A stretch of DNA of 13,146 nt, taken from positions 1-13,146 of the forward strand of contig CALCKS010000230.1 of assembly GCA_937965895.1 (NCBI GenBank). The letters run 5' to 3'. The notes under the pieces were generated by a model. That model searched no databases and was not told where the DNA came from. It was given only the letters and a program-made list of their open reading frames with translations. Shown piece by piece: positions 1-7,534 of the stretch. A program made the position numbers and the translations under genes. How positions within the stretch are numbered: position 1 is the stretch's first letter; the number at the start of each line of letters is the position of its first letter. This DNA is from an uncultured Campylobacter sp. (GTDB lineage: Bacteria; Campylobacterota; Campylobacteria; Campylobacterales; Campylobacteraceae).

Positions 1-40
1 CGTGACCGAAGCCGACCGAGTTTCCAACGAAGTATAAAGG

Positions 41-70
41 AAAAAGACAAGCCGCAAAAGCAGCTTGTCT
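41..70 (-). terminator. Intrinsic terminator of dcuB
   Basis: Positions 45-55 pair with 60-70 around an AAAA/UUUU tetraloop. On the minus strand this is an 11-bp stem, with one G.U pair at 53/62, followed at once by a run of U (complement of 41-45). It starts 11 nt past the dcuB stop codon. GC-rich stem plus U tract is the classic rho-independent form. The bases at 1-40 hold no recognisable gene. Confidence 0.9.
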
Positions 71-80
71 AAAAGCAAGA

Positions 81-1760
81 TTATTTAATAAATCCGTAAA
101 GGTTAGCTAGCACCCAACCCACCGCGCACGAACTAAACACGCCGATAAGGCCCGGGATGATGAAGCTGTGGTTGATGACGTATTTGCCGATCTTGGTCGT
201 GCCGGAGCGGTCAAACTGGATCGCCGCAAGGTCGCTCGGATATGTTGGAAGGATGAAGTATCCGTAGCAAGCCGTAGCAAACGCGACAATAATGCCTGGA
301 TCCACGCCGATCTGAACCGCAAGCGGTACGAACGTCGCAGCAGCTGCTGCTTGAGAGTTTAGGAACTTAGAAATCAGCATACCTACGACGATATACATCC
401 ACGGATAGGCCTTCATCACCTCTCCTAGCGAGCCTTTTAGCATCTCGATATGAGAGTGGAACATCGTATCGGCCATCCAGCTGATACCGTAGATCGCTAC
501 GAGCGCGACCATACCGCTGTGGAAGATCTCGTTTTGAGCGATCTTAGCAGCCTTGATGCCTGAGTAGATCATCATGATGGACGCGGCTAAAAGCATAAAA
601 ATTTGGATCGTATCAACCATGCCTAGAGGGGCGGTCTTTTTCATAGTATCTTTTACTACGATGCTAGCGTTTGCGACGGTTTCGGTTTTACCCTCTTTAG
701 TGATAACTACATTGCCGTCTTGAAGCACGATAGTTTGAGTTACTTTTTTGTCTTTATCTAGGACTTCTACGTTCGTAAATTTAGTAGCGTCTTTTACTTT
801 ACTGTCTTTTACGTTTGAGACGACTTTGCTACTATCTACGGTAGAGACTACTTGTCCGTCTTTTACGGTGATGTTTTTAACTACTTTTTCACCTACTACG
901 ATTTCGATAGATTTGCCAGGGACGTTGCTAGTCCAGCTAGGGCGTAGTTGTTTATAGTAGCCTAGAACCGCCACGATAGCGATAGTAGCTAGGAATATCC
1001 ACATCACGTTCCACTGTTTAGCAGGGAGTTTTGCGCCGATTAGAGAGTGGGATTCGTCTGAGCCGTAGATATATTTTCTTTGCTCAGGGTCTTTGATCCT
1101 CTCTTGGAAATCAGGGTCTTTATCTAGGTCTTTACCTCTAAAGATCGAGTAAGTACCTATGATAAGCATACCGATAAAGGTTGACGGGATAGTGACTTTT
1201 AGTAGATCTACGTAGCTGGTAAATCCGTCGATATGAACGGTGCCGGTACCTAGCAAAACGGCGACCATAGATACGCCCGCAACCGAAACCGGGCTAGCGA
1301 TGATAGCTAGCTGAGACGAGATAGTGGTAGCAGCTAGCGGTCTTTCCGGACGGATGCCGCTTTTGATAGATACGTCGTAGATGATCGGTAGCAGCGTATA
1401 AACCGTGTGTCCGGTGCCGCATAGAACCGTTAGCGTCCAGCCGCAAATAGGAGCTAGGATACAGACGAATTTAGGGTTTTTTCTTAGCGCTTTTTCTGCT
1501 ATCTGAAGCATAACGTCAAGACCACCCGCTGCTTGTAGCGTAGAGCTAGCTACGACGACGGCTAGGATCGTGAGGATAACGTCTACTGCCGGTTTGCCTG
1601 GCTTCATACCGAATGCAAACACCAAGATAACAAGACCGATACCGCCTAGTACGCCTAGAGCCATACCGCCTTTTTTAGCGCCGTAGAACAGACATCCGAG
1701 CACTACGATTAGTTGGAGAGTGAACTGAGTGCTTTCACTCAAACTGGTTAGGAATTCCAT
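81..1760 (-). CDS. dcuB: Anaerobic C4-dicarboxylate transporter DcuB with a large loop insertion
   Basis: Inner-membrane carrier that in relatives exchanges fumarate, malate or aspartate for succinate during fumarate respiration. It is recognised by closeness to E. coli DcuB as recalled: the N-terminal LFYGAKKGG, LQAAGGLDVMLQIAEK, LCGTGHTVYTLLPIIYDV, ASPVSVAGVS, FRGKDLDKD, SKFLNSQAAA and ILPTYPSDLAAIQFDRSGTT blocks all match. DcuB is normally about 446 residues; this one has 559. The excess lies between the LRPS motif (about residue 276) and APLGMVDTIQIFMLL (from about 377): a Lys/Val/Asp-rich, hydrophilic stretch with repeated VKDGQVV and LQDGNVV-like segments. The frame is open throughout, so this is an insertion and not a frameshift. 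The start ATG follows AAAAAGGAG at good spacing. The gene is transcribed divergently from the lar-ttd operon and ends in an intrinsic terminator. Fold assignment is certain; the role of the insertion is unknown. Confidence 0.95.
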   Translation of the reverse strand: MEFLTSLSESTQFTLQLIVVLGCLFYGAKKGGMALGVLGGIGLVILVFAFGMKPGKPAVDVILTILAVVVASSTLQAAGGLDVMLQIAEKALRKNPKFVCILAPICGWTLTVLCGTGHTVYTLLPIIYDVSIKSGIRPERPLAATTISSQLAIIASPVSVAGVSMVAVLLGTGTVHIDGFTSYVDLLKVTIPSTFIGMLIIGTYSIFRGKDLDKDPDFQERIKDPEQRKYIYGSDESHSLIGAKLPAKQWNVMWIFLATIAIVAVLGYYKQLRPSWTSNVPGKSIEIVVGEKVVKNITVKDGQVVSTVDSSKVVSNVKDSKVKDATKFTNVEVLDKDKKVTQTIVLQDGNVVITKEGKTETVANASIVVKDTMKKTAPLGMVDTIQIFMLLAASIMMIYSGIKAAKIAQNEIFHSGMVALVAIYGISWMADTMFHSHIEMLKGSLGEVMKAYPWMYIVVGMLISKFLNSQAAAAATFVPLAVQIGVDPGIIVAFATACYGYFILPTYPSDLAAIQFDRSGTTKIGKYVINHSFIIPGLIGVFSSCAVGWVLANLYGFIK

Positions 1761-1789
1761 TTGTTCTCCTTTTTGGAAATTACGCCGCG

Positions 1790-1795
1790 ATTATA
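1790..1795 (-). promoter_or_regulatory. -10 box for dcuB
   Basis: On the minus strand this reads TATAAT, 29 nt before the AUG codon of dcuB, preceded by very AT-rich DNA with phased A/T runs, as is usual for Campylobacter sigma-70 promoters that lack a clear -35. The predicted transcript would start near 1783. The AT-rich block 1796-1860 between the two divergent promoters could hold an operator, but no convincing one was identified. Confidence 0.6.
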
Positions 1796-1920
1796 TAAAT
1801 ATTAAAATTAAATACTAATAAAAAAATTAAAAATACATTTGTAAGTATTAATCATATATTTAACCAAATTTGATGCGCCGCTAGTCAAATTTAATCGATC
1901 TAAATGCATTTAAAAGAAAA

Positions 1921-1933
1921 TTTGATATATAAT
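1921..1933 (+). promoter_or_regulatory. Promoter (-10 box) of the lar-ttd operon
   Basis: TATAAT at 1928-1933 is preceded by TTTGA, the extended -10 arrangement typical of Campylobacter. It lies 40 nt before the larA start codon, so the leader would be about 33 nt and carries the strong ribosome site AAGGAGGA at 1963-1970. It is the only clear promoter seen before the seven-gene operon. Confidence 0.65.
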
Positions 1934-1973
1934 CCCAATACTAAAAATTAATAAATCTGCTTAAGGAGGAAAT

Positions 1974-3224
1974 ATGCAAATCCCTATCGCATACGGCAAA
2001 GACGATCGTCTAAATCTGGAGATAAACGAGAAAAATTTGCTCGGCGTTTTCGATCCAAACCCCGTGGCTAAATTTGACGAAACGGCGCTCATCGCAAAGG
2101 CTCTGGCAAATCCGATAAATCAAAAAAGCTTTGACGAGTTTATAGCAGGCGATGAAAAGATCGTAATCATCGTAAACGACGGCACGAGACCGACGCCGAC
2201 GGCAAAAGTTTTAAAGCAAATTTACCCAAAAATCCGCGAGAAAAATAAAATTTTCATCATCGCCACCGGCTGCCACAGAGAGGGTACGCTTGATGAGTAC
2301 GAGATGATCTTCGGCAAAGAAATTTACGCGGAAATCAGCGCCAAAAACGAAGTTCACGATCACGACTCCAAGCACGACGAGATGGTCTTTTTAGGCGAGT
2401 CCAAAAACGGCACGCAGATGTATCTAAACAAAGCCGTGGCAGAAGCCAAAAAAGTGATCGTCATAGGCTCGGTCGAGCCGCACTACTTCGCTGGCTACAC
2501 GGGCGGCAGAAAGGCATTTTTGCCGGGCACGGCGTCGTACGAGAGCATCACGCAAAACCATAAACTAGCTCTTAGCTCCGACGCACAAGCTCTGCGTCTA
2601 GAGGGTAACCCCGTGCACGAGGATATGATCGACGCGATGAAAGTTCTTGCGCACATTGATGTCTTTTCAATCCAGACGGTGCTTGATAGCGAGCACGGCG
2701 TGTATTACGCAAGCGCCGGACACCTAAACGACAGCTTTTACGACTGCGTGAAAAAGGCAGACGAGGTCTTTTGCGTAAATATCCCGCGCAAGGCCGACAT
2801 CGTGATCTCAGTCGCGCCCTATCCGATGGACGTTGATCTCTACCAAGCGCAAAAAGCCCTAGATAACGGCAAACTAGCGCTTGCGCGGGACGGAATTTTA
2901 ATCATGGTCGCAAAGTGCCGCACAGGCATCGGGCCAAAGCCGTTTTTTGATCTAATGGCCTCCGCCGACACGCCTAAAAAGGTACTCGAAAAGATCAGTG
3001 CGGGCTTTAAGCTCGGATATCACAAGGCTGCAAAAATGGCTGAAATCTCGCTCTGGGCGCAGACCTGGGCGGTGTCGGATCTTAGCGACGATGAGATGCG
3101 AGCCGTGCATCTAAAACCGTATCACGACATCCAAAAGGCCGTGGACGACGCGCTCGCGCAAAAGGGCGCGGACGCGAAAATCATCATCCTGCCGTTTGGC
3201 TCGATGACCGTTCCTAAGGCGTAA
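1974..3224 (+). CDS. larA: LarA-family nickel-pincer alpha-hydroxyacid racemase
   Basis: LarA enzymes invert the carbon bearing the hydroxyl group of lactate or related 2-hydroxyacids by hydride transfer, using a nickel-pincer nucleotide bound to a lysine. The known L. plantarum LarA residues all have a counterpart: D69 and R72 in NDGTR, H101 in TGCHR, H170 in EPHYFAGYTGGRK, K180 (cofactor lysine), H196, Q291 and K294. From H170 on, every one sits at a constant offset of -4 from the L. plantarum numbering (H174, K184, H200, Q295, K298). Length 416 is normal. An AAGGAGGA ribosome site precedes the ATG. The family is certain, but relatives act on lactate, malate, hydroxyglutarate, phenyllactate or gluconate. 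Here the operon holds a tartrate dehydratase/fumarase-type enzyme and faces DcuB, so a C4 hydroxydicarboxylate such as malate or tartrate is a better guess than lactate. It is first in the operon, directly before larC. Confidence 0.92.
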   Translation: MQIPIAYGKDDRLNLEINEKNLLGVFDPNPVAKFDETALIAKALANPINQKSFDEFIAGDEKIVIIVNDGTRPTPTAKVLKQIYPKIREKNKIFIIATGCHREGTLDEYEMIFGKEIYAEISAKNEVHDHDSKHDEMVFLGESKNGTQMYLNKAVAEAKKVIVIGSVEPHYFAGYTGGRKAFLPGTASYESITQNHKLALSSDAQALRLEGNPVHEDMIDAMKVLAHIDVFSIQTVLDSEHGVYYASAGHLNDSFYDCVKKADEVFCVNIPRKADIVISVAPYPMDVDLYQAQKALDNGKLALARDGILIMVAKCRTGIGPKPFFDLMASADTPKKVLEKISAGFKLGYHKAAKMAEISLWAQTWAVSDLSDDEMRAVHLKPYHDIQKAVDDALAQKGADAKIIILPFGSMTVPKA

Positions 3225-3226
3225 GT

Positions 3227-4648
3227 TTGGCTAAAATTTTATATTACGACGCGAGCTGCGGTATCAGCGGCGATATGAACTTGGCCGCTCTGGTGGAGCT
3301 CGGCGTGGATTTTGGCTATCTTTGTACCGAGCTTGCTAAGCTAAATTTAGCTAGCGAATTTTACCTACGCAAGCGCAAAGTGCTAAAATGCGGTATCTCC
3401 GCGACCAAAATAGACGTCGTTTGCGCGGCAAATCCGAGCCAAATTCCGCTTGGCCTCTTAGGCGCTAAATTTAGCCCGCGTCAAAATTTAAACGGCAAAA
3501 TTCACGGCGCCGAATTTAGAGCGGATAAGCCCGCCCAAAACCATCCGCGTCCGCGAAATTTCACGCAAATTTTAGAGCTTATCGAGGGTTCTAGCCTAAG
3601 CGCTTTCGTAAAAAAAACGGCAAGCGAAATTTTTAGCGTTATCGCGCGAGCCGAGGCCAAGATCCACGGCACTAGCGCGGAGCAAGTGCATTTCCACGAA
3701 GTGGGCGCCGCGGACAGCATCGCGGACGTAGTGGGCGCGGCTATTTGCTTGGAGGCCTTGGGCGCGCCGCAAATTTTTACTTCGCCTATCGAGCTTGGCG
3801 GCGGTTTTGCGCACTGCGCTCACGGCAGGCTAGCCGTACCGGCGCCTGCGGTTTGCGAAATTTTAAAAGGCGCGCAAGTAAGCTTAGGGCGAGCGAATTT
3901 CGAGACGACTACGCCCACGGGAGCGGCGATTTTAAAGGCCTGCGCGCTAAATTTAAGGGAGCAAGACCGCCGCGAGCCGCCGCGAAATTTTAAAATTTTA
4001 AGCACGGGCTACGGCGCGGGCGGTAAAGACGCCGCGGACTTTGCAAACGTGCTTCGCGCGATGATATGCGAGGCGGATGAAAATTTGAATAATGAAAGCG
4101 ACGAGTCAAATTTAAGCGAGAAAGCTGGCTACGGCGAGGTTTGCGAGCAGATTTTAATCTCCACCAATATCGACGATATGGACGCCGAGAGCTTTGCCTT
4201 TGCGTGCGATATTTTGCGAGATAGCGGCGCTCTGGACGTATTTAGTCGCTCTATTTTTATGAAAAAGGGGCGCGCTGGCTTTGAGCTAAACGCGCTGTGC
4301 CGAAAGAGGGACGCCGTGCGGATAAAAGGGCTTATTTTCGCGCATACGACGGCGATCGGAGTTAGAGAGTGCGCCGTGAGGAAAACGGAGCTTGCGCGCG
4401 AGTTTTGCGAGGTAGAGACTAAATACGGCAAAATAAGGCTTAAAATTTCGCGCGGCCGAGTTTGCGGTTTTAACGCCGAGCAAAATTTAACGGATAAAAA
4501 TTTAGCCCGAAATTACCCCGAAATTTTAAAAATCAAGCCCGAATTCGAGGACTGCAAAAAAGCCGCGCAGAGATTTCAAACGACGATCCGCGAGGTTAGA
4601 AACGAGACTTTAAAAAAATATGACGAAACTAGAAATTCTAAAAAATGA
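3227..4648 (+). CDS. larC: LarC, nickel chelatase of nickel-pincer cofactor synthesis
   Basis: LarC is the CTP-dependent cyclometallase that inserts nickel into the bis-thiocarboxylated pincer nucleotide, the last step of the cofactor pathway. Family signatures are the N-terminal LYYDASCGISGDM, LIEGSSLS, VHFHEVGAADSIADVVGAA, the TPTGAA block near residue 229, TNIDDMDAE near 313 and MKKGRAGFEL near 346. The start is TTG, 2 nt after the larA stop. It is chosen because the conserved N-terminus begins there, and AAGG sits 8 nt upstream inside larA. In L. plantarum this protein is split into LarC1 and LarC2 joined by a programmed frameshift; here it is one continuous 473-residue frame. Two loops look longer than usual, at about residues 72-106 and 282-303; the first is encoded by DNA with several AAATTT-like motifs. 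The 3' end overlaps larE by 29 nt. Confidence 0.93.
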   Translation: MAKILYYDASCGISGDMNLAALVELGVDFGYLCTELAKLNLASEFYLRKRKVLKCGISATKIDVVCAANPSQIPLGLLGAKFSPRQNLNGKIHGAEFRADKPAQNHPRPRNFTQILELIEGSSLSAFVKKTASEIFSVIARAEAKIHGTSAEQVHFHEVGAADSIADVVGAAICLEALGAPQIFTSPIELGGGFAHCAHGRLAVPAPAVCEILKGAQVSLGRANFETTTPTGAAILKACALNLREQDRREPPRNFKILSTGYGAGGKDAADFANVLRAMICEADENLNNESDESNLSEKAGYGEVCEQILISTNIDDMDAESFAFACDILRDSGALDVFSRSIFMKKGRAGFELNALCRKRDAVRIKGLIFAHTTAIGVRECAVRKTELAREFCEVETKYGKIRLKISRGRVCGFNAEQNLTDKNLARNYPEILKIKPEFEDCKKAAQRFQTTIREVRNETLKKYDETRNSKK

Positions 4649-5399
4649 TATAAAAAAGCTGAAAAATTTAGCCGTAGCGTTTAGCGGCGGCGTGGATAGC
4701 TCGCTACTGTTGCGCGTTGCCGCCGATACGCTAGGCCGGCGCGCGGTGGCGATCACGCTAAAATCGCCCTATATGTCGGGGCGCGAGATAAAAGAGGCGG
4801 TGGAATTTACCCGTACTTACGGCATCAGGCACGAAATTTTAGAGCTAGAAGCACCCGAAGCGGTAAAAAATAATCCGCAAGATCGCTGCTACGTCTGCAA
4901 AAAGGCGGTTTTTACGCGGCTAATCGAGCTAGCAAAACACCTAGGCTTTACAAACGTCGCCGACGGCACGAACCTAGACGATCTTGGCGAATACCGCCCG
5001 GGGCTTAAAGCAAAAGACGAGCTTGGCGTGCTTTCGCCGCTTAAAGGCCTCAAAAAATCAGAGATTAGAGAGCTTAGCCGCGAACTTGGACTGCCGACCG
5101 CGGACAAGCCTAGTTACGCGTGCCTTCTGACGCGTTTACCGCACGATAGGGAGTTTTCCGTGGAGGAAATTTCGCTCGTGGAGCGAGCCGAAAATCTGCT
5201 AATCTCGCACGGATTTTTAAACGTTCGCGCGCGATTTGACGGCAAAGCCTTTAAGCTGCAAATGGGAGCGAGCGAGACGAGGCGCTTTTGCGCGGGAGAT
5301 TTTAGCGCCGTCGTACGCGAGATCGCCGCGCTTGGCGAGTATGATATTTTGCTTGATTTAAAGGGGCTTCGCGGGGAGATTTTAAATGACGAAAGATGA
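4620..5399 (+). CDS. larE: LarE, sulfur transferase of nickel-pincer cofactor synthesis
   Basis: LarE adenylates the carboxylates of the pyridinium dicarboxylate nucleotide and replaces them with thiocarboxylates. The PP-loop SGGVDSS at residues 22-28 marks the ATP pyrophosphatase fold; DGTN (115-118), EYRPGLKA and GLPTADKPSYACLL are typical of LarE. C168 in the last block sits where L. plantarum LarE has its sacrificial cysteine 176. C90 and C93 form a CxxC in the RCYVCK segment, so three cysteines may be able to hold an iron-sulfur cluster as described for T. maritima LarE. The ATG lies 29 nt inside larC and has no clear ribosome site, which suggests translational coupling. The N-terminus before the PP-loop has normal length. 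The last 14 nt overlap larB. Confidence 0.93.
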   Translation: MTKLEILKNDIKKLKNLAVAFSGGVDSSLLLRVAADTLGRRAVAITLKSPYMSGREIKEAVEFTRTYGIRHEILELEAPEAVKNNPQDRCYVCKKAVFTRLIELAKHLGFTNVADGTNLDDLGEYRPGLKAKDELGVLSPLKGLKKSEIRELSRELGLPTADKPSYACLLTRLPHDREFSVEEISLVERAENLLISHGFLNVRARFDGKAFKLQMGASETRRFCAGDFSAVVREIAALGEYDILLDLKGLRGEILNDER

Positions 5400-6132
5400 G
5401 GCTTTAAATTTCATCCGTGCCGTAAAATCGGGCGAAAAAAGCGAGCGCGAAGCGATAGAGTTTTTACGGGATTTTCCTTTTAGCGATGCGGGCTGCGCCA
5501 AAATCGACACCCAGCGCGCTCTGCGAAACGGCGCGGGCGAGGTGATCTACGGCGAGAGCAAGACTGATGATGAAATTTTACGTATCGCAAAAGCGATCGG
5601 CGCGAGAGGGCAAAATATCCTGATCACGCGCACGAACGAGCGGGTTTTTGGGCTGGTGCGCGAGGCGTTTTCGCAGGCGGAGTTTAACGCTCGCGGCCGC
5701 GTCATCACCGTCAAATTTAAAGAGCCCGCGCTCACGAAAAGCTACATCGCGATAGTATCTGCGGGCACCGCCGACGGCGCGGTAGTGGAGGAGGCATACG
5801 AGACGGCGAGATTTCTAGGTAACGACGCGCGTAAATTTAGCGACGCGGGCGTGGCGGGACTGCACAGGCTGATCGCAAATTTAGAGCAGATACGCGGCGC
5901 AAAGGTCGTGATCGCGGTTGCGGGTATGGAGGGCGCGCTAGCTAGCGTGCTGGCAGGTCTTGTTAGTGTGCCGGTGATCGCGGTGCCCACCAGCGTGGGA
6001 TACGGAGCGAGCTTTGGCGGGCTAGCGGCGCTGCTAGCGATGCTAAACAGCTGCGCAAACGGCGTTAGCGTCGTAAATATCGACAACGGCTTCGGCGCCG
6101 CGTATAACGCGAGCCTGATAAATCATCTCTAA
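5386..6132 (+). CDS. larB: LarB, carboxylase/hydrolase of nickel-pincer cofactor synthesis
   Basis: LarB carries out the first committed step: it carboxylates the pyridinium ring of nicotinic acid adenine dinucleotide and releases AMP. The C-terminal half (from about residue 115) is the PurE-like domain, with SAGTADG at 125-131, AGMEGALASVLAGL at 179-192, PTSVGYGASFGGLAALLAMLNSC ending at C223, and the conserved NIDNGFGAA at 231-239. C223 and E182 correspond to L. plantarum C221 and E180. Length 248 is normal. GGGGAG precedes the ATG by 7 nt inside the larE coding region. With larC and larE it completes the cofactor pathway in one operon. Confidence 0.93.
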   Translation: MTKDEALNFIRAVKSGEKSEREAIEFLRDFPFSDAGCAKIDTQRALRNGAGEVIYGESKTDDEILRIAKAIGARGQNILITRTNERVFGLVREAFSQAEFNARGRVITVKFKEPALTKSYIAIVSAGTADGAVVEEAYETARFLGNDARKFSDAGVAGLHRLIANLEQIRGAKVVIAVAGMEGALASVLAGLVSVPVIAVPTSVGYGASFGGLAALLAMLNSCANGVSVVNIDNGFGAAYNASLINHL

Positions 6133-6183
6133 ATTTACGCCGCGCACGAGGCAAATTTAACGGCTAAATTTAAAAGGAAAGCG

Positions 6184-6621
6184 TTGCGAGAGGAAAATTT
6201 AAGCGAGCAAAAAAGTGCCACAAAGCGCATGCAAAATACGCAAACAAGACAAAGCGCGAGAACGAGGCTAGCGTTTTTAGCCGCGGCGGTTTTGATTTTG
6301 GCGGCTGAAATTTACATCGCGATCTGCGTAAAGGGCGGTTTCGTGCGGCACTACGCGGGCGACGTTTTGGCCGTTATCTTGCTTTACGCGTTGGCTCGGA
6401 CTATTTTTAGCGAGCCGCCTTCAAATTTGCCGCTCAAAATTTTCGCGTTTGCCGCGGCCTTGGAGCTCGCACAGTATTTTGGCGCCGTGCGAATTTTAGG
6501 CATAGAAAATAAAATTTTAAAAGTAATGATCGGCGGGACGTTTGATTTCGCCGACCTGCTCTGCTACGCTGCGGGCTGCATCTTGGCTGGCATTTATGAA
6601 AAATTTGAAAGTAAAATTTGA
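6184..6621 (+). CDS. DUF2809 small integral membrane protein
   Basis: Predicted four-helix inner-membrane protein of 145 residues. Family signatures of DUF2809 are visible: RHYAGDVLAVILLYALAR (55-72), ELAQYFG (94-100) and GGTFDFADLLCYAAGCILAG (117-136). Hydrophobic segments lie at about 28-48, 58-76, 84-101 and 120-137, after a basic, hydrophilic N-terminus. The start is TTG, chosen because AAAGGAAA lies just upstream; an in-frame ATG at 6229 (residue 16) has no ribosome site and is the alternative. The gene sits 51 nt after larB and 13 nt before ttdA, so it is cotranscribed. The family has no established function. A role in moving nickel or a substrate is conceivable, but nothing in the sequence shows it. 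Confidence 0.8.
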   Translation: MREENLSEQKSATKRMQNTQTRQSARTRLAFLAAAVLILAAEIYIAICVKGGFVRHYAGDVLAVILLYALARTIFSEPPSNLPLKIFAFAAALELAQYFGAVRILGIENKILKVMIGGTFDFADLLCYAAGCILAGIYEKFESKI

Positions 6622-6634
6622 CAAAGGAGAAGCG

Positions 6635-7534
6635 ATGGATAAAGAAAAAGCCGTGCAAAAGATGACCGAGGTCATGGCGAAATTCGTCGGCTACACGGGC
6701 AAAGTACTACCCGACGACGTGACGGCGAAGCTGCTGGAGCTTAGCGAGCGCGAAACGCAGCCGCTGGCAAAGGAGATCTACAAAACGATGTTTGAAAACC
6801 AGCGCCTAGCTAAGCAGCTAGACCGTCCGTCCTGTCAGGATACGGGCGTGATCCAGTTTTTCGTGCGCTGCGGCGCGAATTTCCCGCTCATCGGCGAGCT
6901 TGAGGAGCTACTACGAGAGGCCGTACTGAGAGCGACGCGCGAGGCTCCGCTGCGCCACAACAGCGTCGAGACGTTTGATGAGTACAACACCGGCAAAAAC
7001 GTCGGCAAGGGCACGCCTAGCGTATTTTGGGAGGTTGTGCCAGATAGCGGCGAGTGCGAGATCCACACCTATATGGCGGGCGGCGGCTGTAGCCTGCCCG
7101 GCAAGGCAACCGTGCTGATGCCTGGCATGGGCTACGAGGGCGTCGTGAAATTCGTCATGGACATAATGACCAGCTACGGCATAAACGCCTGTCCGCCGCT
7201 GCTAGTTGGCGTAGGCGTAGGCACCTCGATCGACGTGGCATCCTTGCTATCTAAAAAAGCGCTGATGAGGCCTCTTGGCTCGCATAATCCGAACGAACGC
7301 GCCGCGCTAACCGAAAAGCTGCTAGAAGATGGCATAAATAAAATCGGCCTGGGCCCGCAAGGCATGAGCGGCGCGAGCTCCGTGATGGGCGTACATATCG
7401 AAAACTGCGCCCGCCACCCAAGCGTCATCGCCGTCGCCGTAAACGTGGGCTGCTGGTCGCACCGCAAAGGCCACATTGTCTGGGACGAGCAGCTAAATTT
7501 TGCCGTAAAATCGCACAAGGAGTTCGCGCTATGA
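6635..7534 (+). CDS. ttdA: Class I [4Fe-4S] hydro-lyase alpha subunit (tartrate dehydratase/fumarase type)
   Basis: Alpha subunit of a two-chain iron-sulfur dehydratase that either converts L(+)-tartrate to oxaloacetate or interconverts malate and fumarate. It resembles E. coli TtdA closely as recalled: PDDV, TMFENQ, RPSCQDTG, APLRHNSVETFDEYNTGKN, YMAGGGCSLPGK, NACPPLLVGVG, GPQGMSG, SSVMGVHIE and GCWSHRKG are all shared. C67, C186 and C273 are the likely cluster ligands; the 119-residue spacing of the first two equals that reported for L. major fumarase (C133, C252). The start is the ATG at 6635, preceded by AAAGGAGAAGCG. A longer reading frame begins at 6542, but it overlaps the DUF2809 gene and lacks a ribosome site. 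Length 299 fits TtdA. The stop overlaps the ttdB start as ATGA. Tartrate and fumarate/malate cannot be told apart by eye. Confidence 0.92.
   Translation: MDKEKAVQKMTEVMAKFVGYTGKVLPDDVTAKLLELSERETQPLAKEIYKTMFENQRLAKQLDRPSCQDTGVIQFFVRCGANFPLIGELEELLREAVLRATREAPLRHNSVETFDEYNTGKNVGKGTPSVFWEVVPDSGECEIHTYMAGGGCSLPGKATVLMPGMGYEGVVKFVMDIMTSYGINACPPLLVGVGVGTSIDVASLLSKKALMRPLGSHNPNERAALTEKLLEDGINKIGLGPQGMSGASSVMGVHIENCARHPSVIAVAVNVGCWSHRKGHIVWDEQLNFAVKSHKEFAL

Noticed and set aside
1..75. Open frames on both strands left of the dcuB terminator
   Set aside because: They are only 12-25 codons long, lie at the window edge and partly inside the terminator, and match nothing I recognise.
1796..1860. Possible NikR operator (TATTA and TAATA half-sites at 1800 and 1816)
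   Set aside because: The 11-nt spacer does not fit the Helicobacter TRWYA-N15-TRWYA form as recalled, and such half-sites occur by chance in DNA this AT-rich.
6542..6634. Longer N-terminus for ttdA from an upstream in-frame ATG
   Set aside because: It would overlap the DUF2809 gene in another frame and has no ribosome site, while the ATG at 6635 follows AAAGGAG and matches the family start.
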